Below, one piece after another: positions 51,906 to 60,275 of a stretch of 64,000 nt of DNA (the first letter of the stretch is position 1; every line of letters starts with the position of its first letter). Source of the stretch: Acidovorax sp. 210-6. GTDB lineage: Bacteria; Pseudomonadota; Gammaproteobacteria; Burkholderiales; Burkholderiaceae_C. The notes beneath the pieces were generated by a model. That model did not search any database and had not been told where the DNA came from. It was given only the letters and a program-made list of their open reading frames with translations. The stretch spans positions 3,534,001-3,598,000 of the forward strand of contig NZ_JAACJE010000001.1 of the NCBI RefSeq assembly GCF_010020825.1, given 5' to 3'. The translations under genes were made by a program, and so were the position numbers.

Positions 51906-51924
51906 CCGCCGCCTGAGGCGGCGG
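51906..51924 (+). terminator. Hairpin after the phasin gene
   Basis: CCGCCGCC-TGA-GGCGGCGG, a perfect 8-bp stem 13 bases after the phasin stop. No T-run follows, so it may stabilise the transcript or act with Rho rather than terminate alone. Confidence 0.5.
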
Positions 51925-51979
51925 CAGGCATCGGCCCCTCAGCGGCTGTCACGTCCATGGCGTGGCAGCCGTTGTGCTT

Positions 51980-52009
51980 TGCTGCACGTCAACATGCCGC
52001 AGTGCAGCA
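51980..52009. promoter_or_regulatory. Inverted repeat upstream of the TetR gene
   Basis: TGCTGCAC (51980-51987) and GTGCAGCA (52002-52009) are exact inverted arms with a 14-base spacer, about 75 bases upstream of the TetR start. Such TGC-rich repeats can be regulator sites near polyhydroxyalkanoate genes, but no specific consensus is matched with confidence. Confidence 0.4.
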
Positions 52010-52082
52010 TGAAATCTGCCTGAAACGTCGGTTAGAGTAGCCCCAGGGAACCCATTGATTCGATGCATGAGGACCAGCACCC

Positions 52083-52739
52083 ATGGTGAAAAAAGCGCCG
52101 CGCCGCACCGCTGAACGCATACTGGAAGTCACGCTCGAACTGTTCAACCGTTTCGGCGAACCCAACGTCTCGACCACCCTCATTTCCGCAGAACTGCGCA
52201 TCAGCCCGGGCAACCTGTATTACCACTACCCGGCCAAGGATGAGCTGATCAACGCGCTGTTCGACCGCTACGAGCGCTCGCTCACTGAGTTGCTCGGCGC
52301 CAGCGGCAGCGTGCGCAACGTGGAGGACGCCTGGTTCTTCATGCACACGCTGTTCGAGCTGATCTGGCAGTACCGCTTTTTGTACCGCGACCTCAACGAC
52401 CTGCTGTCCAAGAACCGGCGGCTCGAAACCCATTTCCAGACCGTGCTGCAGCACAAGACCGCTTCGGTACGCACCCTGCTGGACGGCATGCAACGCGCGG
52501 GCAGCCTGCAGATCGACACCCGCGAGATCGAACCCACCGCCACCAGCATGGTGGTGGTGCTGACGTACTGGCTGAGCTTCGAGTACGTGCGCGACCCGCG
52601 CCGCGCCCTGGAGCCCGAAAGTGCGCAGGCGGCCCTGCTGCGCGGTGCCCACCATGTACTGAACCTGCTCATGCCCTACCTGGAACCTGGGCAACGCAGC
52701 CACCTGTTGCAACTGGCCAGCGCCTACCAGCGCCCCTGA
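52083..52739 (+). CDS. TetR-family regulator next to phasin gene
   Basis: 218 residues. HTH about 8-58 (ERILEVTLELFNRFGEPNVS, LISAELRISPGNLYYHYPAKDELINALF) and a TetR_C-like domain with FMHTLFELIWQYRFLYRDLNDLLSKN. Proteins of this group are found beside phasin genes in Burkholderiales. It may control the phasin or FACR gene; that is inference from position. ATG 52083 follows no strong ribosome site. Confidence 0.85.
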   Translation: MVKKAPRRTAERILEVTLELFNRFGEPNVSTTLISAELRISPGNLYYHYPAKDELINALFDRYERSLTELLGASGSVRNVEDAWFFMHTLFELIWQYRFLYRDLNDLLSKNRRLETHFQTVLQHKTASVRTLLDGMQRAGSLQIDTREIEPTATSMVVVLTYWLSFEYVRDPRRALEPESAQAALLRGAHHVLNLLMPYLEPGQRSHLLQLASAYQRP

Positions 52740-52770
52740 ACCCCCTACAGACACCCCAACGGAGACAATG

Positions 52771-53544
52771 ATGGCTAAATGGATCCCCTTCCCCCACGCT
52801 GGCGAATTCGACTACACCCCCGCCAGCCTCAAGAAGCAATGGGCGCGCCTGCATGCCGGCGACGCCGAGCCCCTGCCCAAGGACGCCGCCGTGCTGCAGG
52901 CCTGGGCCCATTACCACAATGGCAACTTCCAGCAGGCGGCCGAGGAAGGGCTGGCCGCCGGCGGTGACGGCATCACCGTGGCCAACAAGGCCACCGCCAT
53001 CTACGCCACCTACCTGGAGAAGAAGGAAAAGACCCGCCTCGACCTGTTCATGCAGGTGGCCGAGCGCGCCCAGGCCCAAGCCCAGGCGGAACCACAGAAT
53101 GCCAACGCGTGGTACTGGAACGCCTACGCACTGGGCCGCTACAGCCAAGGCATCAGCGTGGCCAAGGCCCTGGCGCAAGGGCTGGGGGGCAAGATCAAGG
53201 AGTCGCTCGAAAAAGCCATCGCCCTGGCACCCAAGCATGCCGACGCGCGCATTGCGCTGGGCGCCTTCCATGCCGAGGTGATCGACAAGGTCGGCGCGCT
53301 CATCGGCGGCATGACCTACGGTGCCAAGAAGGACGTGGGACTCAAACTGTTCCAGGAAGCACTCAAGCTCAACCCGGGAAGCGCCATTGCGATGATCGAG
53401 TACGCCAACGCGCTGGTCATGCTCGAAGGCGACAAGAAGATGCAGGAAGCGACCAAGCTCTACGAACAGGCCGCCGCCACCGAACCCCAGGACGCCATGG
53501 AGCGCCTGGACGTGGAAATGGCCCAGGCAGAGCTAGAGGAATAA
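52771..53544 (+). CDS. TPR-like repeat protein
   Basis: 257 residues. No signal peptide. Helical hairpins of the tetratricopeptide type run throughout: LQAWAHYHNGNFQQAAEEGLAAG, ANAWYWNAYALGRYSQGISVAKAL, KESLEKAIALAPKHADARIALGAFHAEV, LKLFQEALKLNPGSAIAMIEYANALVML. It is probably cytoplasmic and mediates protein contacts; partner unknown. The second of two adjacent ATGs (52771) has the better distance (6 bases) from GGAG. It lies 31 bases after the TetR gene and may be co-transcribed. Confidence 0.8.
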   Translation: MAKWIPFPHAGEFDYTPASLKKQWARLHAGDAEPLPKDAAVLQAWAHYHNGNFQQAAEEGLAAGGDGITVANKATAIYATYLEKKEKTRLDLFMQVAERAQAQAQAEPQNANAWYWNAYALGRYSQGISVAKALAQGLGGKIKESLEKAIALAPKHADARIALGAFHAEVIDKVGALIGGMTYGAKKDVGLKLFQEALKLNPGSAIAMIEYANALVMLEGDKKMQEATKLYEQAAATEPQDAMERLDVEMAQAELEE

Positions 53545-53561
53545 CGCCCGTCGCGGGGCGC

Positions 53562-53668
53562 TATGGCGCCCGCCAGTGCCACCGTGGAACTGGCTTTGCC
53601 AGACCACCGGTGGCGTCCCCCCTCCCGCAGGAGAGGGGGGAAGGCGTGAAGCAACTCAGGGGGGTGTC
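53562..53668 (-). repeat. GC-rich post-gene repeat, copy 2 (at the coaX stop)
   Basis: Plus strand: GGTGGCGTCCCCCCTCCCGC, AGGAGAGGGGGGAAGGCG, then CTCAGGGGGGTGTCC. It overlaps the last 13 bases of coaX; on the minus strand the conserved block CACCCCCCTGAG supplies the coaX stop codon. Shorter than the copies at 19372 and 60276. Confidence 0.7.
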
Positions 53669-54429
53669 CCAAACCTTCGGGCCGCAATCTCCAGCAGGCC
53701 ATCAAAAATCAGGTTGTCCACCAGCTCGAACGGTCGCGTCATGCTGGGGGCCATCTTCCAGCCTGCACCGCCCGTCATCATGCACACGGGCTCCTCGCCA
53801 CAGTGCTGCAGCAGGTGCTGGTAAATGCGCTCGACGGCACCGGCAATGGCAAAGGTGCCGCCGCTGGTGAGGGCATCGCTGGTGTTGGTGGGGAACGACC
53901 GCACCTCGCCCGTGGGCACGTGCAGACCGGCCGTGCCGGACTCCAGCGCGCGCAGCATGATGCCGTGGCCCGGCAATATCAGTCCACCCAGAAAGCGCCC
54001 CTGCGCGTCGATGGCCTCCACCGTGACGGCCGTGCCCACCATCACCACCACCAGCGGCCGCGCCGGGCCCCGCGCCAGCACGCGCTGGCGGGCGCCGATC
54101 ATGGCCACCCAACGGTCACAGCCCAGGCGTGAGGGATGGTCGTAGCCGTTGGTGAGACCCGACTCCTGCAGCGAGGGCACGACCCATTGCGGGTCCACGC
54201 TCCACAGCTCCATCTGGTCTTCCACGCGCCTGCGCACCGCGTCGCCCGCCACCACACAGCCCAGCATGCGCGTGGGCGCCGCCAGGTGCGCCCAGGCGGT
54301 TTCGGACAGTCGATCGATGTGGTCCAGAAACTCGGCGCCCTGCGCCAGCAGGGCCGCGCCAGGGCGCGGTGCCTCGTACATCGCCCACTTGAGGCGGGTA
54401 TTGCCCACGTCGATGGCCAGAAAGCTCAT
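53656..54429 (-). CDS. coaX: Type III pantothenate kinase
   Basis: 257 residues, ASKHA fold. [16 protein letters not shown] (phosphate 1), [21 protein letters not shown] (pantothenate site with Asp), [15 protein letters not shown] (phosphate 2) and [18 protein letters not shown] match CoaX. It phosphorylates pantothenate, the first step of coenzyme A synthesis, and is not feedback-inhibited in this family. ATG 54429 begins the fold. The last codons (GTPP then TGA) are contributed by a GC-rich repeat. A birA gene, the frequent neighbour, is not in the window. Confidence 0.93.
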   Translation of the reverse strand: MSFLAIDVGNTRLKWAMYEAPRPGAALLAQGAEFLDHIDRLSETAWAHLAAPTRMLGCVVAGDAVRRRVEDQMELWSVDPQWVVPSLQESGLTNGYDHPSRLGCDRWVAMIGARQRVLARGPARPLVVVMVGTAVTVEAIDAQGRFLGGLILPGHGIMLRALESGTAGLHVPTGEVRSFPTNTSDALTSGGTFAIAGAVERIYQHLLQHCGEEPVCMMTGGAGWKMAPSMTRPFELVDNLIFDGLLEIAARRFGTPP

Positions 54430-54482
54430 GGCGCGCATTATCAAGGGATTTGCCTTCGCCGCACGTCACCTTTGCAGCAAAG

Positions 54483-55598
54483 TCACCCCTGCCGCCAGGG
54501 CAGGCCATGAAAGCGCCAGCCGCCCACACGCCCGCGGTGGGCGTGCTCATCAGGGTCGCCTTCAAAGCCTTCGAGCACGTTCCAGGCCTCCAACCCCAGG
54601 GCCGTGGCGCGCTGCGCGGCAGCGATGGAGCGCACGCCGCTGCGGCACAGCAGCAGGGCCTTGCGGCCCGGCGGCACAGCAGCCTGGATCTGCGCATCGA
54701 ACTGGGGGTTGAGCGCCATGCCCGGCCACTGCTTCCAGGCCACGGCCACGGCGCCCGGCACCTCCCCCACCCACGCGCGCTCGGCGTCGGTGCGCACGTC
54801 CACCAGCACGGCCTGGCCCGCTTGCACCCATTGCCAGGCCAAGGCCGGGCTCACGTCGCCCGCATAGCCTTGGGCGCTGCGTTCCTGGGCCTGCACGGCG
54901 GCTGCGGCGGCATCGTGGCGCAGGCCCGAGTGGCGGTTGGCCGGCAGGGTCTCGTGCATGCGCTCGGGCGCGGGCAGGTGCAGTCCTTGCATCAGCGCGA
55001 CAAACTGCTCCTCGGTACGCCCGGCCAAGCGCGGGTTGTGCGCCTGCTCAGCAGCGATGCTGGAGTGGCTGCGCCCCTCGTAGTCATGGCCTGGCCAGAC
55101 CAGGGTGTCGGGTGGCAGCGCGAACAGCACCTGGGTGATGCTGCGCCACAGGGTGCGCGCGTCGCCGGACTGGAAGTCGGTACGGCCACAACTGCCGATG
55201 AGCAACGTGTCCCCGGTGAACACATGGTCACGCCACAGGTAGCTCATGCTGCCCGCCGTATGGCCAGGGGTGTGCAGGGCGCGCAACTCCTCACCGCCAA
55301 AGTGCAGCACATCACCATCCGCCAGTTGCACCTGCGCCGTGCCGATGCCGCAGGCCGCAGGTGCCGCCGTGCGCGCGCCGGTGTGCTCGGCCAACAGGGC
55401 GGCACTGGTGATGTGGTCGGCATGGTTGTGCGTTTCCACCGCCCAGCACAGCCGCAGGCCCCGCGCCTGCAGCACGGCCAGGTCACGCTCGATCTGTGCA
55501 TCGACAGGATCGATGATCAGGGCCTCGCGTGTGTGCGGGTCGTGCAGCAGATAGGTGCAGGTGCCGGAGGCGGGGTCCAGGAGTTGGAGGGGGTGCAT
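54483..55598 (-). CDS. Persulfide dioxygenase-rhodanese fusion
   Basis: 371 residues. An N-terminal metallo-beta-lactamase fold of the ETHE1 type: VETHNHADHITSAALL (HxHxDH metal motif near 57-63), LHTPGHTAGSMSYL, FTGDTLLIGSCGRTDFQSGDA and WPGHDYEGRSHSS. A rhodanese domain follows (about 255-360) with active Cys in LLCRSGVRSIAAA near 318. Such fusions oxidise glutathione persulfide to sulfite and move sulfane sulfur to a thiol acceptor. They are known from Burkholderia. It lacks neighbouring sulfide genes here. Confidence 0.88.
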   Translation of the reverse strand: MHPLQLLDPASGTCTYLLHDPHTREALIIDPVDAQIERDLAVLQARGLRLCWAVETHNHADHITSAALLAEHTGARTAAPAACGIGTAQVQLADGDVLHFGGEELRALHTPGHTAGSMSYLWRDHVFTGDTLLIGSCGRTDFQSGDARTLWRSITQVLFALPPDTLVWPGHDYEGRSHSSIAAEQAHNPRLAGRTEEQFVALMQGLHLPAPERMHETLPANRHSGLRHDAAAAAVQAQERSAQGYAGDVSPALAWQWVQAGQAVLVDVRTDAERAWVGEVPGAVAVAWKQWPGMALNPQFDAQIQAAVPPGRKALLLCRSGVRSIAAAQRATALGLEAWNVLEGFEGDPDEHAHRGRVGGWRFHGLPWRQG

Positions 55599-55623
55599 GG
55601 TGGTGGCTCAGAACTTTTCAAGA

Positions 55624-55681
55624 TAAAAACTGGCTACAGCGCTCGTCCATATTGCGCAAGCAGCTATTATTTTTATAGCAT
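55624..55681. repeat. GCTAT-type dispersed repeat, inverted intergenic copy
   Basis: On the minus strand: ATGCTATAAAAATAATAGC, TGCTTGCGC, GAGCGCTGTAGCCAG then a T-run. Module order matches the copy at 6261 but in opposite orientation. It fills the gap between the persulfide dioxygenase gene and the YgjP-type gene. Confidence 0.75.
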
Positions 55682-56626
55682 TTATTCCCACTGCGGTGCG
55701 GGTTCGTCGCGCAGTTGGCGGCGCAAGCGGGCGTAGTCGGGCACCACGCTGGCCACGGTGTCCCAGAAGCGCGGGCTGTGGTCCATGACGCGCAGGTGCG
55801 CCAGTTCGTGGACGACGACGTAGTCGATGACGGCCTGGGGGTAGTGCAGCAGGCGCCAGTTCAGGCAGATGGAGCCATCGGCACGCGCACTGCCCCAGCG
55901 GGTTTGCGCGCTGGACAGGCGCAGGCGGGTCCAACGCACGCCCAGCTGCGGGGCAAAGTGGTCCAGCCGGGCGCTGAAATGCAGGCGTGCATTGCGCATG
56001 AGCCAGGCCTGCACGGCGTCGCGGATCTGTACGGGCTGGGCCGATGCACTCAGACCAATGCGCAGTTGGCGCTGGGGGCCGCAGGCGGCGGCGGGTTCGC
56101 TGGTGACAGCCACATCGTGCAGCACACCACGCGCGCTGTGGCGCGCATCGAGCACCACCTGCAGCGGCGTGCCCAAGTAGGGCAGCACGGTGCCGTCGTG
56201 CCAGGCAATGCGTGCATGCTCCAGGCGCTGGCGGCGTTCGCGCGCCTCGTGCAGTTTGCGCAGGATCCAGTCCGACTTGTCGCGCAGTGCGGCATCCACG
56301 GCACCCAGCGTGACCCAGGACGGCGCGCGCACAGCCAAGCCGTCAGGCCCTACGGTGAAGCCGATGCTGCGCCTGCGTGCACGCTCCAGCCGGTAGGCGA
56401 CCACGGCATCGCCCAGGCGCAGCTCGCGGTTGGCCTGCGGATGGGCAAAGGCGGCGGCAGGCAGCACCTGTGACAGCGGGATGCTGGGCTGCATGACCGA
56501 ATCTGCTATCAAATGAATAGCGTTTTGCGCTTTATCAACGGGCGTTTGAGCCACATTTTTGCCTGAAGAAGGCAACGCAGGCCGTGGGTCGAACAGGTCC
56601 AGTGCCAGTTGCACAAAACGCTGCAT
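55682..56626 (-). CDS. YgjP-type M48-like metalloprotein (DUF45)
   Basis: 314 residues. Metal site YVVVHELAHLRVMDHSPRFWDTVASVVPDY (HExxH then a distal His) near 270-300, with RLRLSSAQTRWGSARADGSICLNWRLLHYP before it, the YgjP/WLM signature. Members are called metal-dependent hydrolases; E. coli UpfP/YgjP is reported to act on UTP. The first ~60 residues (to VMQPSIPLSQ) lack family similarity, and part is encoded by a GCTAT-type repeat (56502-56563). Translation could begin at an internal ATG (VMQPS), which would remove the repeat part. Confidence 0.85.
   Translation of the reverse strand: MQRFVQLALDLFDPRPALPSSGKNVAQTPVDKAQNAIHLIADSVMQPSIPLSQVLPAAAFAHPQANRELRLGDAVVAYRLERARRRSIGFTVGPDGLAVRAPSWVTLGAVDAALRDKSDWILRKLHEARERRQRLEHARIAWHDGTVLPYLGTPLQVVLDARHSARGVLHDVAVTSEPAAACGPQRQLRIGLSASAQPVQIRDAVQAWLMRNARLHFSARLDHFAPQLGVRWTRLRLSSAQTRWGSARADGSICLNWRLLHYPQAVIDYVVVHELAHLRVMDHSPRFWDTVASVVPDYARLRRQLRDEPAPQWE
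56502..56563. repeat. GCTAT-type dispersed repeat inside the YgjP-type gene
   Basis: Plus strand: TCTGCTATCAAATGAATAGC, GTTTTGCGCTTTATC, ACGGGCGTTTGAGCC, ACATTTTTGCC. All modules of the family are present in order. In frame it encodes about NVAQTPVDKAQNAIHLIAD near the N-terminus. Confidence 0.7.
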
Positions 56627-56636
56627 GCGGCACCTG

Positions 56637-57203
56637 TCAGGCGGCGGCGCTGGCGTTGCTCAGCAGGTGCTCGGCAAAAGCGGCCAGATCGGCATGGATC
56701 TGAACGCCCGCAGGCCAAGTGGGAGGCAAGGCCTGGCCCGGCTCCATGGCGGCCGACTCGCCCGTGCACAGCAGGTGCAGCCGCGCGCCCAGGGCCGCGC
56801 CCGCGAGCAGATGCACACGGCAGTTGCCGGCCACCACCACGTCCTCGGCGTCCACCCCGTAGCGCTCGCAGATCTGCTCCATGAGCCCGGGTTCCGGCTT
56901 GCGGCAGTGGCAGGCGTCGTCGGGCGCATGGGGGCAGAAGAACACCGCGTCGATGCGACCGCCCACCGCCGCCAGTTGCTTGTGCATCTTGGCGTGGATG
57001 GCGTTGAGCGTGGCCATGTCGAACAGCCCCCGCCCCAGGCCTGGCTGGTTGGTGGCCACCACCACATGCCATCCAGCGTGGTTGAGCCGCGCAATCGCCT
57101 CCAGCGCGCCGGGCAGCGCGGTCCAGTCGTCAGGCGACGCCACGAACGCATCGGGCTCCAGGGCATTGATCGTGCCGTCGCGGTCGAGGATGGCGATTTT
57201 CAT
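56637..57203 (-). CDS. gmhB: GmhB-like HAD phosphatase with altered metal motif
   Basis: 188 residues. Motif I AILDRDGTIN (Asp nucleophile and Asp acid), motif II VVVATNQPGLGRG, zinc loop FFCPHAPDDACHCRKPEPG and size match D-glycero-D-manno-heptose-1,7-bisphosphate 7-phosphatase of LPS core synthesis. However, the metal motif that is normally GDxxxDL reads AGNCRVHL, so both Asp positions are replaced (Asn and His). Activity is therefore doubtful or changed. ATG 57203 gives MKIAILDRDGT. It lies 10 bases upstream of the YgjP-type gene. Confidence 0.82.
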   Translation of the reverse strand: MKIAILDRDGTINALEPDAFVASPDDWTALPGALEAIARLNHAGWHVVVATNQPGLGRGLFDMATLNAIHAKMHKQLAAVGGRIDAVFFCPHAPDDACHCRKPEPGLMEQICERYGVDAEDVVVAGNCRVHLLAGAALGARLHLLCTGESAAMEPGQALPPTWPAGVQIHADLAAFAEHLLSNASAAA

Positions 57204-57281
57204 GGCTGCATTATGGCAACACTGGACACCTCCCTCGCGCACCACCGCAATGCGCGCGCTCGCTGATTCAGCGCCGCGGAA

Positions 57282-57875
57282 TCAGTCGTTCGGCAACTGC
57301 CAACCCGTGACGTACAGCCCATGGGTACGCCCCCGCGCCCACTGGAGCTGCAGGCGCTGGCCCGGCCGCCAGGTGGCGGCCTGCGGGTCGGAAATGATGG
57401 ATTGCTGGGGCTGCGCCAGGCCTTCGATGCGCAGGATCAGCTCGGTGCCCCCGGTGCCGCGCAGACTGGGCGACACGGCGCGGCTGCCCAGCACCTGGGC
57501 CTGCACCGGCGGCTGGGCCTGCAGATTCTGCAGGTTGTGCGTGCGCAGCAGCAACGCACCAGCGCCGCCCAGGCAGGCCAGCACCCAGGCGCCCAGCAGC
57601 CCTGCGCGCACCCCGCGCCCATGGCCCCGGCGCGCCAGCCACCACAGCCCCGCTGCCAGCAGCGCCACAAGCGCCAGGCCCACCAATGCTGGCAGGAACA
57701 AATCCAGCGCCGTGGCCTGCGGCGGCGGCAGCGGCTTCAGCGGCCAGGCGGCTGGCAAGGGCGCACGTTCAGCCTGCCATTGTTGCCAGGCACGCAGCGC
57801 CGCCAGCAACGCCGGTGGACCAAACAGCAGCCAGGCCGTGCGCTGACTGCGGGCGGAATCAGTGGTCATGGGCAT
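57282..57875 (-). CDS. Small membrane protein, unknown function
   Basis: About 197 residues. Three predicted membrane segments: WLLFGPPALLAAL (short, about 13-25), LFLPALVGLALVALLAAGLWWLA (about 58-80) and GLLGAWVLACLGGAGALLL (about 91-110). A periplasmic or cytoplasmic beta-type domain follows with VQAQVLGSRAVSPSLRGTGGTELILRIEG and WRPGQRLQLQWARGRTHGLYVTGW. This pattern recalls DUF3592-like proteins, but the match is weak. It lies between glyS and the GmhB-like gene. Start at 57875 or 57869 (MTTDSAR). Confidence 0.7.
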   Translation of the reverse strand: MPMTTDSARSQRTAWLLFGPPALLAALRAWQQWQAERAPLPAAWPLKPLPPPQATALDLFLPALVGLALVALLAAGLWWLARRGHGRGVRAGLLGAWVLACLGGAGALLLRTHNLQNLQAQPPVQAQVLGSRAVSPSLRGTGGTELILRIEGLAQPQQSIISDPQAATWRPGQRLQLQWARGRTHGLYVTGWQLPND

Positions 57876-57905
57876 AAAACCAACGGCTACTCCGCACAAT
57901 CACGG

Positions 57906-58072
57906 CCCATGAAAAGGGCGCGGCCTCCCGATCAGGGCTCCCGCGCAAGGGCCGCCCCGCCGCGCAGGGAGCGTCCCCTCTCCCACCAGGGAAGAGGGGC
58001 AATACCTCCCCTCCCCCCTCGCGGGGGAGGGGTCGGGGGAGAGGGGGCGCCGAAGGCGACAAGGGGGGAGTT
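57906..58072 (-). repeat. GC-rich post-gene repeat, copy 3 (after glyS)
   Basis: Plus strand: CGCGCAAGGGCCGCCCCGCC, GCAGGGAGCGTCCCCTCTCC, a central insertion with CCCCTCCCCC / GGGGGAGGGG, then GAGAGGGGGCGCCGAAGGCG and AAGGGGGGAG up to the glyS stop. Longer than the other copies because of the internal hairpin. Confidence 0.7.
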
Positions 58073-58073
58073 C

Positions 58074-60212
58074 TCAAGCCAACCGAGCGAGATCCGCCAC
58101 GCGGTTCATGGCGACATGCAGCGTCTTGAGCAAGCCTTGGCGGTTCAGGCGCAAATCGAGCTGCTCGGCGTTGACCATCACGTCGTCAAAGAACGCATCC
58201 ACCGGCGCGCGCAACACGGCCAGGGTTTGCAGGCTGGCGGTGTAATCGCCCGCGTCGAACTGCGCATTGGCCTCAGGCACGAAGCGCTGCAGCGCAGCGT
58301 ACAGGTCTTTCTCGGCCAGCTCCTGCAGCAGGGCGGGGTTGACGTGGGCATCCACCGCACCTTCGGCCTCGGCCTTTTTCAGGATGTTGCCCACGCGCTT
58401 GTTGGCTGCCGCCAGCGCGGGGGCTTCGGGCAGTGCGGCGAAGGCGCGCACCGCTGCGAGCTGCTTCTCAACCAGGGCCAGGCGCTGGGGGCGCAGGGCC
58501 AGCACGGCGTCCACTTCCTGGGCGCTGTAGCCTTGCTCGCGCAGGCTGCCGGCGAGGCGGTCATAGATGAAGTCGGCCAGCTGCGCCGTGGCGTCCTGGG
58601 TCTTGTCGCCGAACGCGGGCACGGCGCCCTTCAGCAGCGCCAGCAGGTCCAGCGGCAGGTTCTTCTCCACCAGCATGCGGATCACCCCCAGCGCATGGCG
58701 GCGCAGCGCGAACGGGTCACGGTCGCCCGTGGGCAGGTTGCCGATGCCGAACATGCCCACCAGGGTTTCGAGCTTGTCGGCCAGCGCCACGACCACACCG
58801 GCCATGTTGCGCGGCAGCGCGTCGCCCGCAAAGCGCGGCTTGTAGTGGTCTTCGATGGCCTGGGCCACCGTCTCGCCCAGACCGTCGTTGAGGGCGTAGT
58901 AGCCGCCCATGATGCCCTGCAGCTCAGGGAACTCGCCCACCATGTCGGTCACGAGGTCGGTCTTGGCCAGTTGCGCGGCCAGGTCGGCGTCCTGTACCAG
59001 TTGCGCATCGCCCAGCTGCTGCGCGATGGCCTTGGCGATGGCGCGCACGCGCTCCACACGCTCGCCCTGCGTGCCCAGTTTGTTGTGATAGACCACCTTG
59101 GCCAGGCTGTCCACGCGCGAGGCCAATGTCTTTTTACGGTCCTGGTCAAAGAAGAACTTGGCATCGGCCAGGCGCGGGCGCACCACGCGCTCGTTGCCGC
59201 CAATGACGAAGCAAGGGTCTTCGGGGCAGATGTTGCTCACCACCAGGAACTTGTGGGTCAGCTTGCCTGCCGCATCGAGCAGCGGAAAGTATTTCTGGTT
59301 GGCCTTCATCGTGAGGATGAGGCATTCCTGCGGTACGTCCAGGAACTGCTCCTCGAACGCGCAGACCAGCACATTGGGGCGCTCGACCAGTGCCGTCACC
59401 TCGTCGAGCAGGGCGTCATCCTCGATGGGGCGCACGCCACCACCCAGGCGCGCAGCAGCGGCTGCGAGCTGGCGGGCGATCTCGGCCTTGCGCTCGACAA
59501 AGCTGGCGATCACGGCGCCGTCACGCGCCAGGGTCTCTGCGTACTGGTCGGCGTGGGCAATCTCCACCACCGGTTTGGCCGCCTCGAAGCGGTGGCCCTG
59601 GGTGGTGCGCCCTGCCGTCAGGCCCAGCGCCTTGACCGGCACCACCGTGCTGCCATGCAGGGCCACCAGGCCATGCGCGGGACGCACGAAATGCACGCTG
59701 CTCCAGCCGGGCAGCTCGCAATCCGTCTCCAGCTGGTAGCTCATGACCTTGGGGATGGGCAGCTTGGCAATGGCTTCGTCCAGCGCTTTTTGCAGGCCGG
59801 TGTCCAGCGTGGCGCCGCTGACCAGGCTGTCATAGAACAAGGCTTCAGCCTTGCCATCGGGCGCGCGCTGCAGGCGGGCCACTGCGGCGGCGGGGTCGGA
59901 CAGGTCGGCGCCCAGGGCCTGCAGCTTTTTCAGCAACGCGGGCGTGGGCTGGCCCTCGGGCGTCAGGCCCACGGCCACGGGCATGAGTTTTTGGCGCACG
60001 GCCTTGTCTTCGGCCTTGAGCCAGACATGGCGCACATGCGCAGCCAAGCGACGCGGCGACGCGTAGGCGGTAACGCCCGAGTCGTCGCCCGTCAGACCCT
60101 GGGCCTGCAGCTGGTCGAACAGCACGCCGGCAAAGGCGTCGCCCAACTTTTGCAATGCCTTGGGGGGCAGTTCTTCGACAAACAGTTCTACGAGAAGGTT
60201 TTGCGTGGTCAT
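58074..60212 (-). CDS. glyS: Glycine--tRNA ligase beta subunit
   Basis: 712 residues, normal length. TQNLLVELFVEELPPKALQKLGDAFA at the start, the DALV anticodon-type C-terminal region (RFVPEANAQFDAGDYTASLQTLAVLRAPVDAFFDDVMV) and intermediate blocks such as AMKANQKYFPLLDAAGKLTHKFLVVSNI match GlyS. With GlyQ it forms the alpha2beta2 enzyme that charges tRNA-Gly. It follows glyQ after a GC-rich repeat of about 190 bases, so the two are near but not tightly spaced. Confidence 0.97.
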   Translation of the reverse strand: MTTQNLLVELFVEELPPKALQKLGDAFAGVLFDQLQAQGLTGDDSGVTAYASPRRLAAHVRHVWLKAEDKAVRQKLMPVAVGLTPEGQPTPALLKKLQALGADLSDPAAAVARLQRAPDGKAEALFYDSLVSGATLDTGLQKALDEAIAKLPIPKVMSYQLETDCELPGWSSVHFVRPAHGLVALHGSTVVPVKALGLTAGRTTQGHRFEAAKPVVEIAHADQYAETLARDGAVIASFVERKAEIARQLAAAAARLGGGVRPIEDDALLDEVTALVERPNVLVCAFEEQFLDVPQECLILTMKANQKYFPLLDAAGKLTHKFLVVSNICPEDPCFVIGGNERVVRPRLADAKFFFDQDRKKTLASRVDSLAKVVYHNKLGTQGERVERVRAIAKAIAQQLGDAQLVQDADLAAQLAKTDLVTDMVGEFPELQGIMGGYYALNDGLGETVAQAIEDHYKPRFAGDALPRNMAGVVVALADKLETLVGMFGIGNLPTGDRDPFALRRHALGVIRMLVEKNLPLDLLALLKGAVPAFGDKTQDATAQLADFIYDRLAGSLREQGYSAQEVDAVLALRPQRLALVEKQLAAVRAFAALPEAPALAAANKRVGNILKKAEAEGAVDAHVNPALLQELAEKDLYAALQRFVPEANAQFDAGDYTASLQTLAVLRAPVDAFFDDVMVNAEQLDLRLNRQGLLKTLHVAMNRVADLARLA

Positions 60213-60275
60213 GTGATCGACTCTATTCCGTTATCCGTTGGGCATTCGCTACGCCAGAGATGCCTGAAACAGGCG

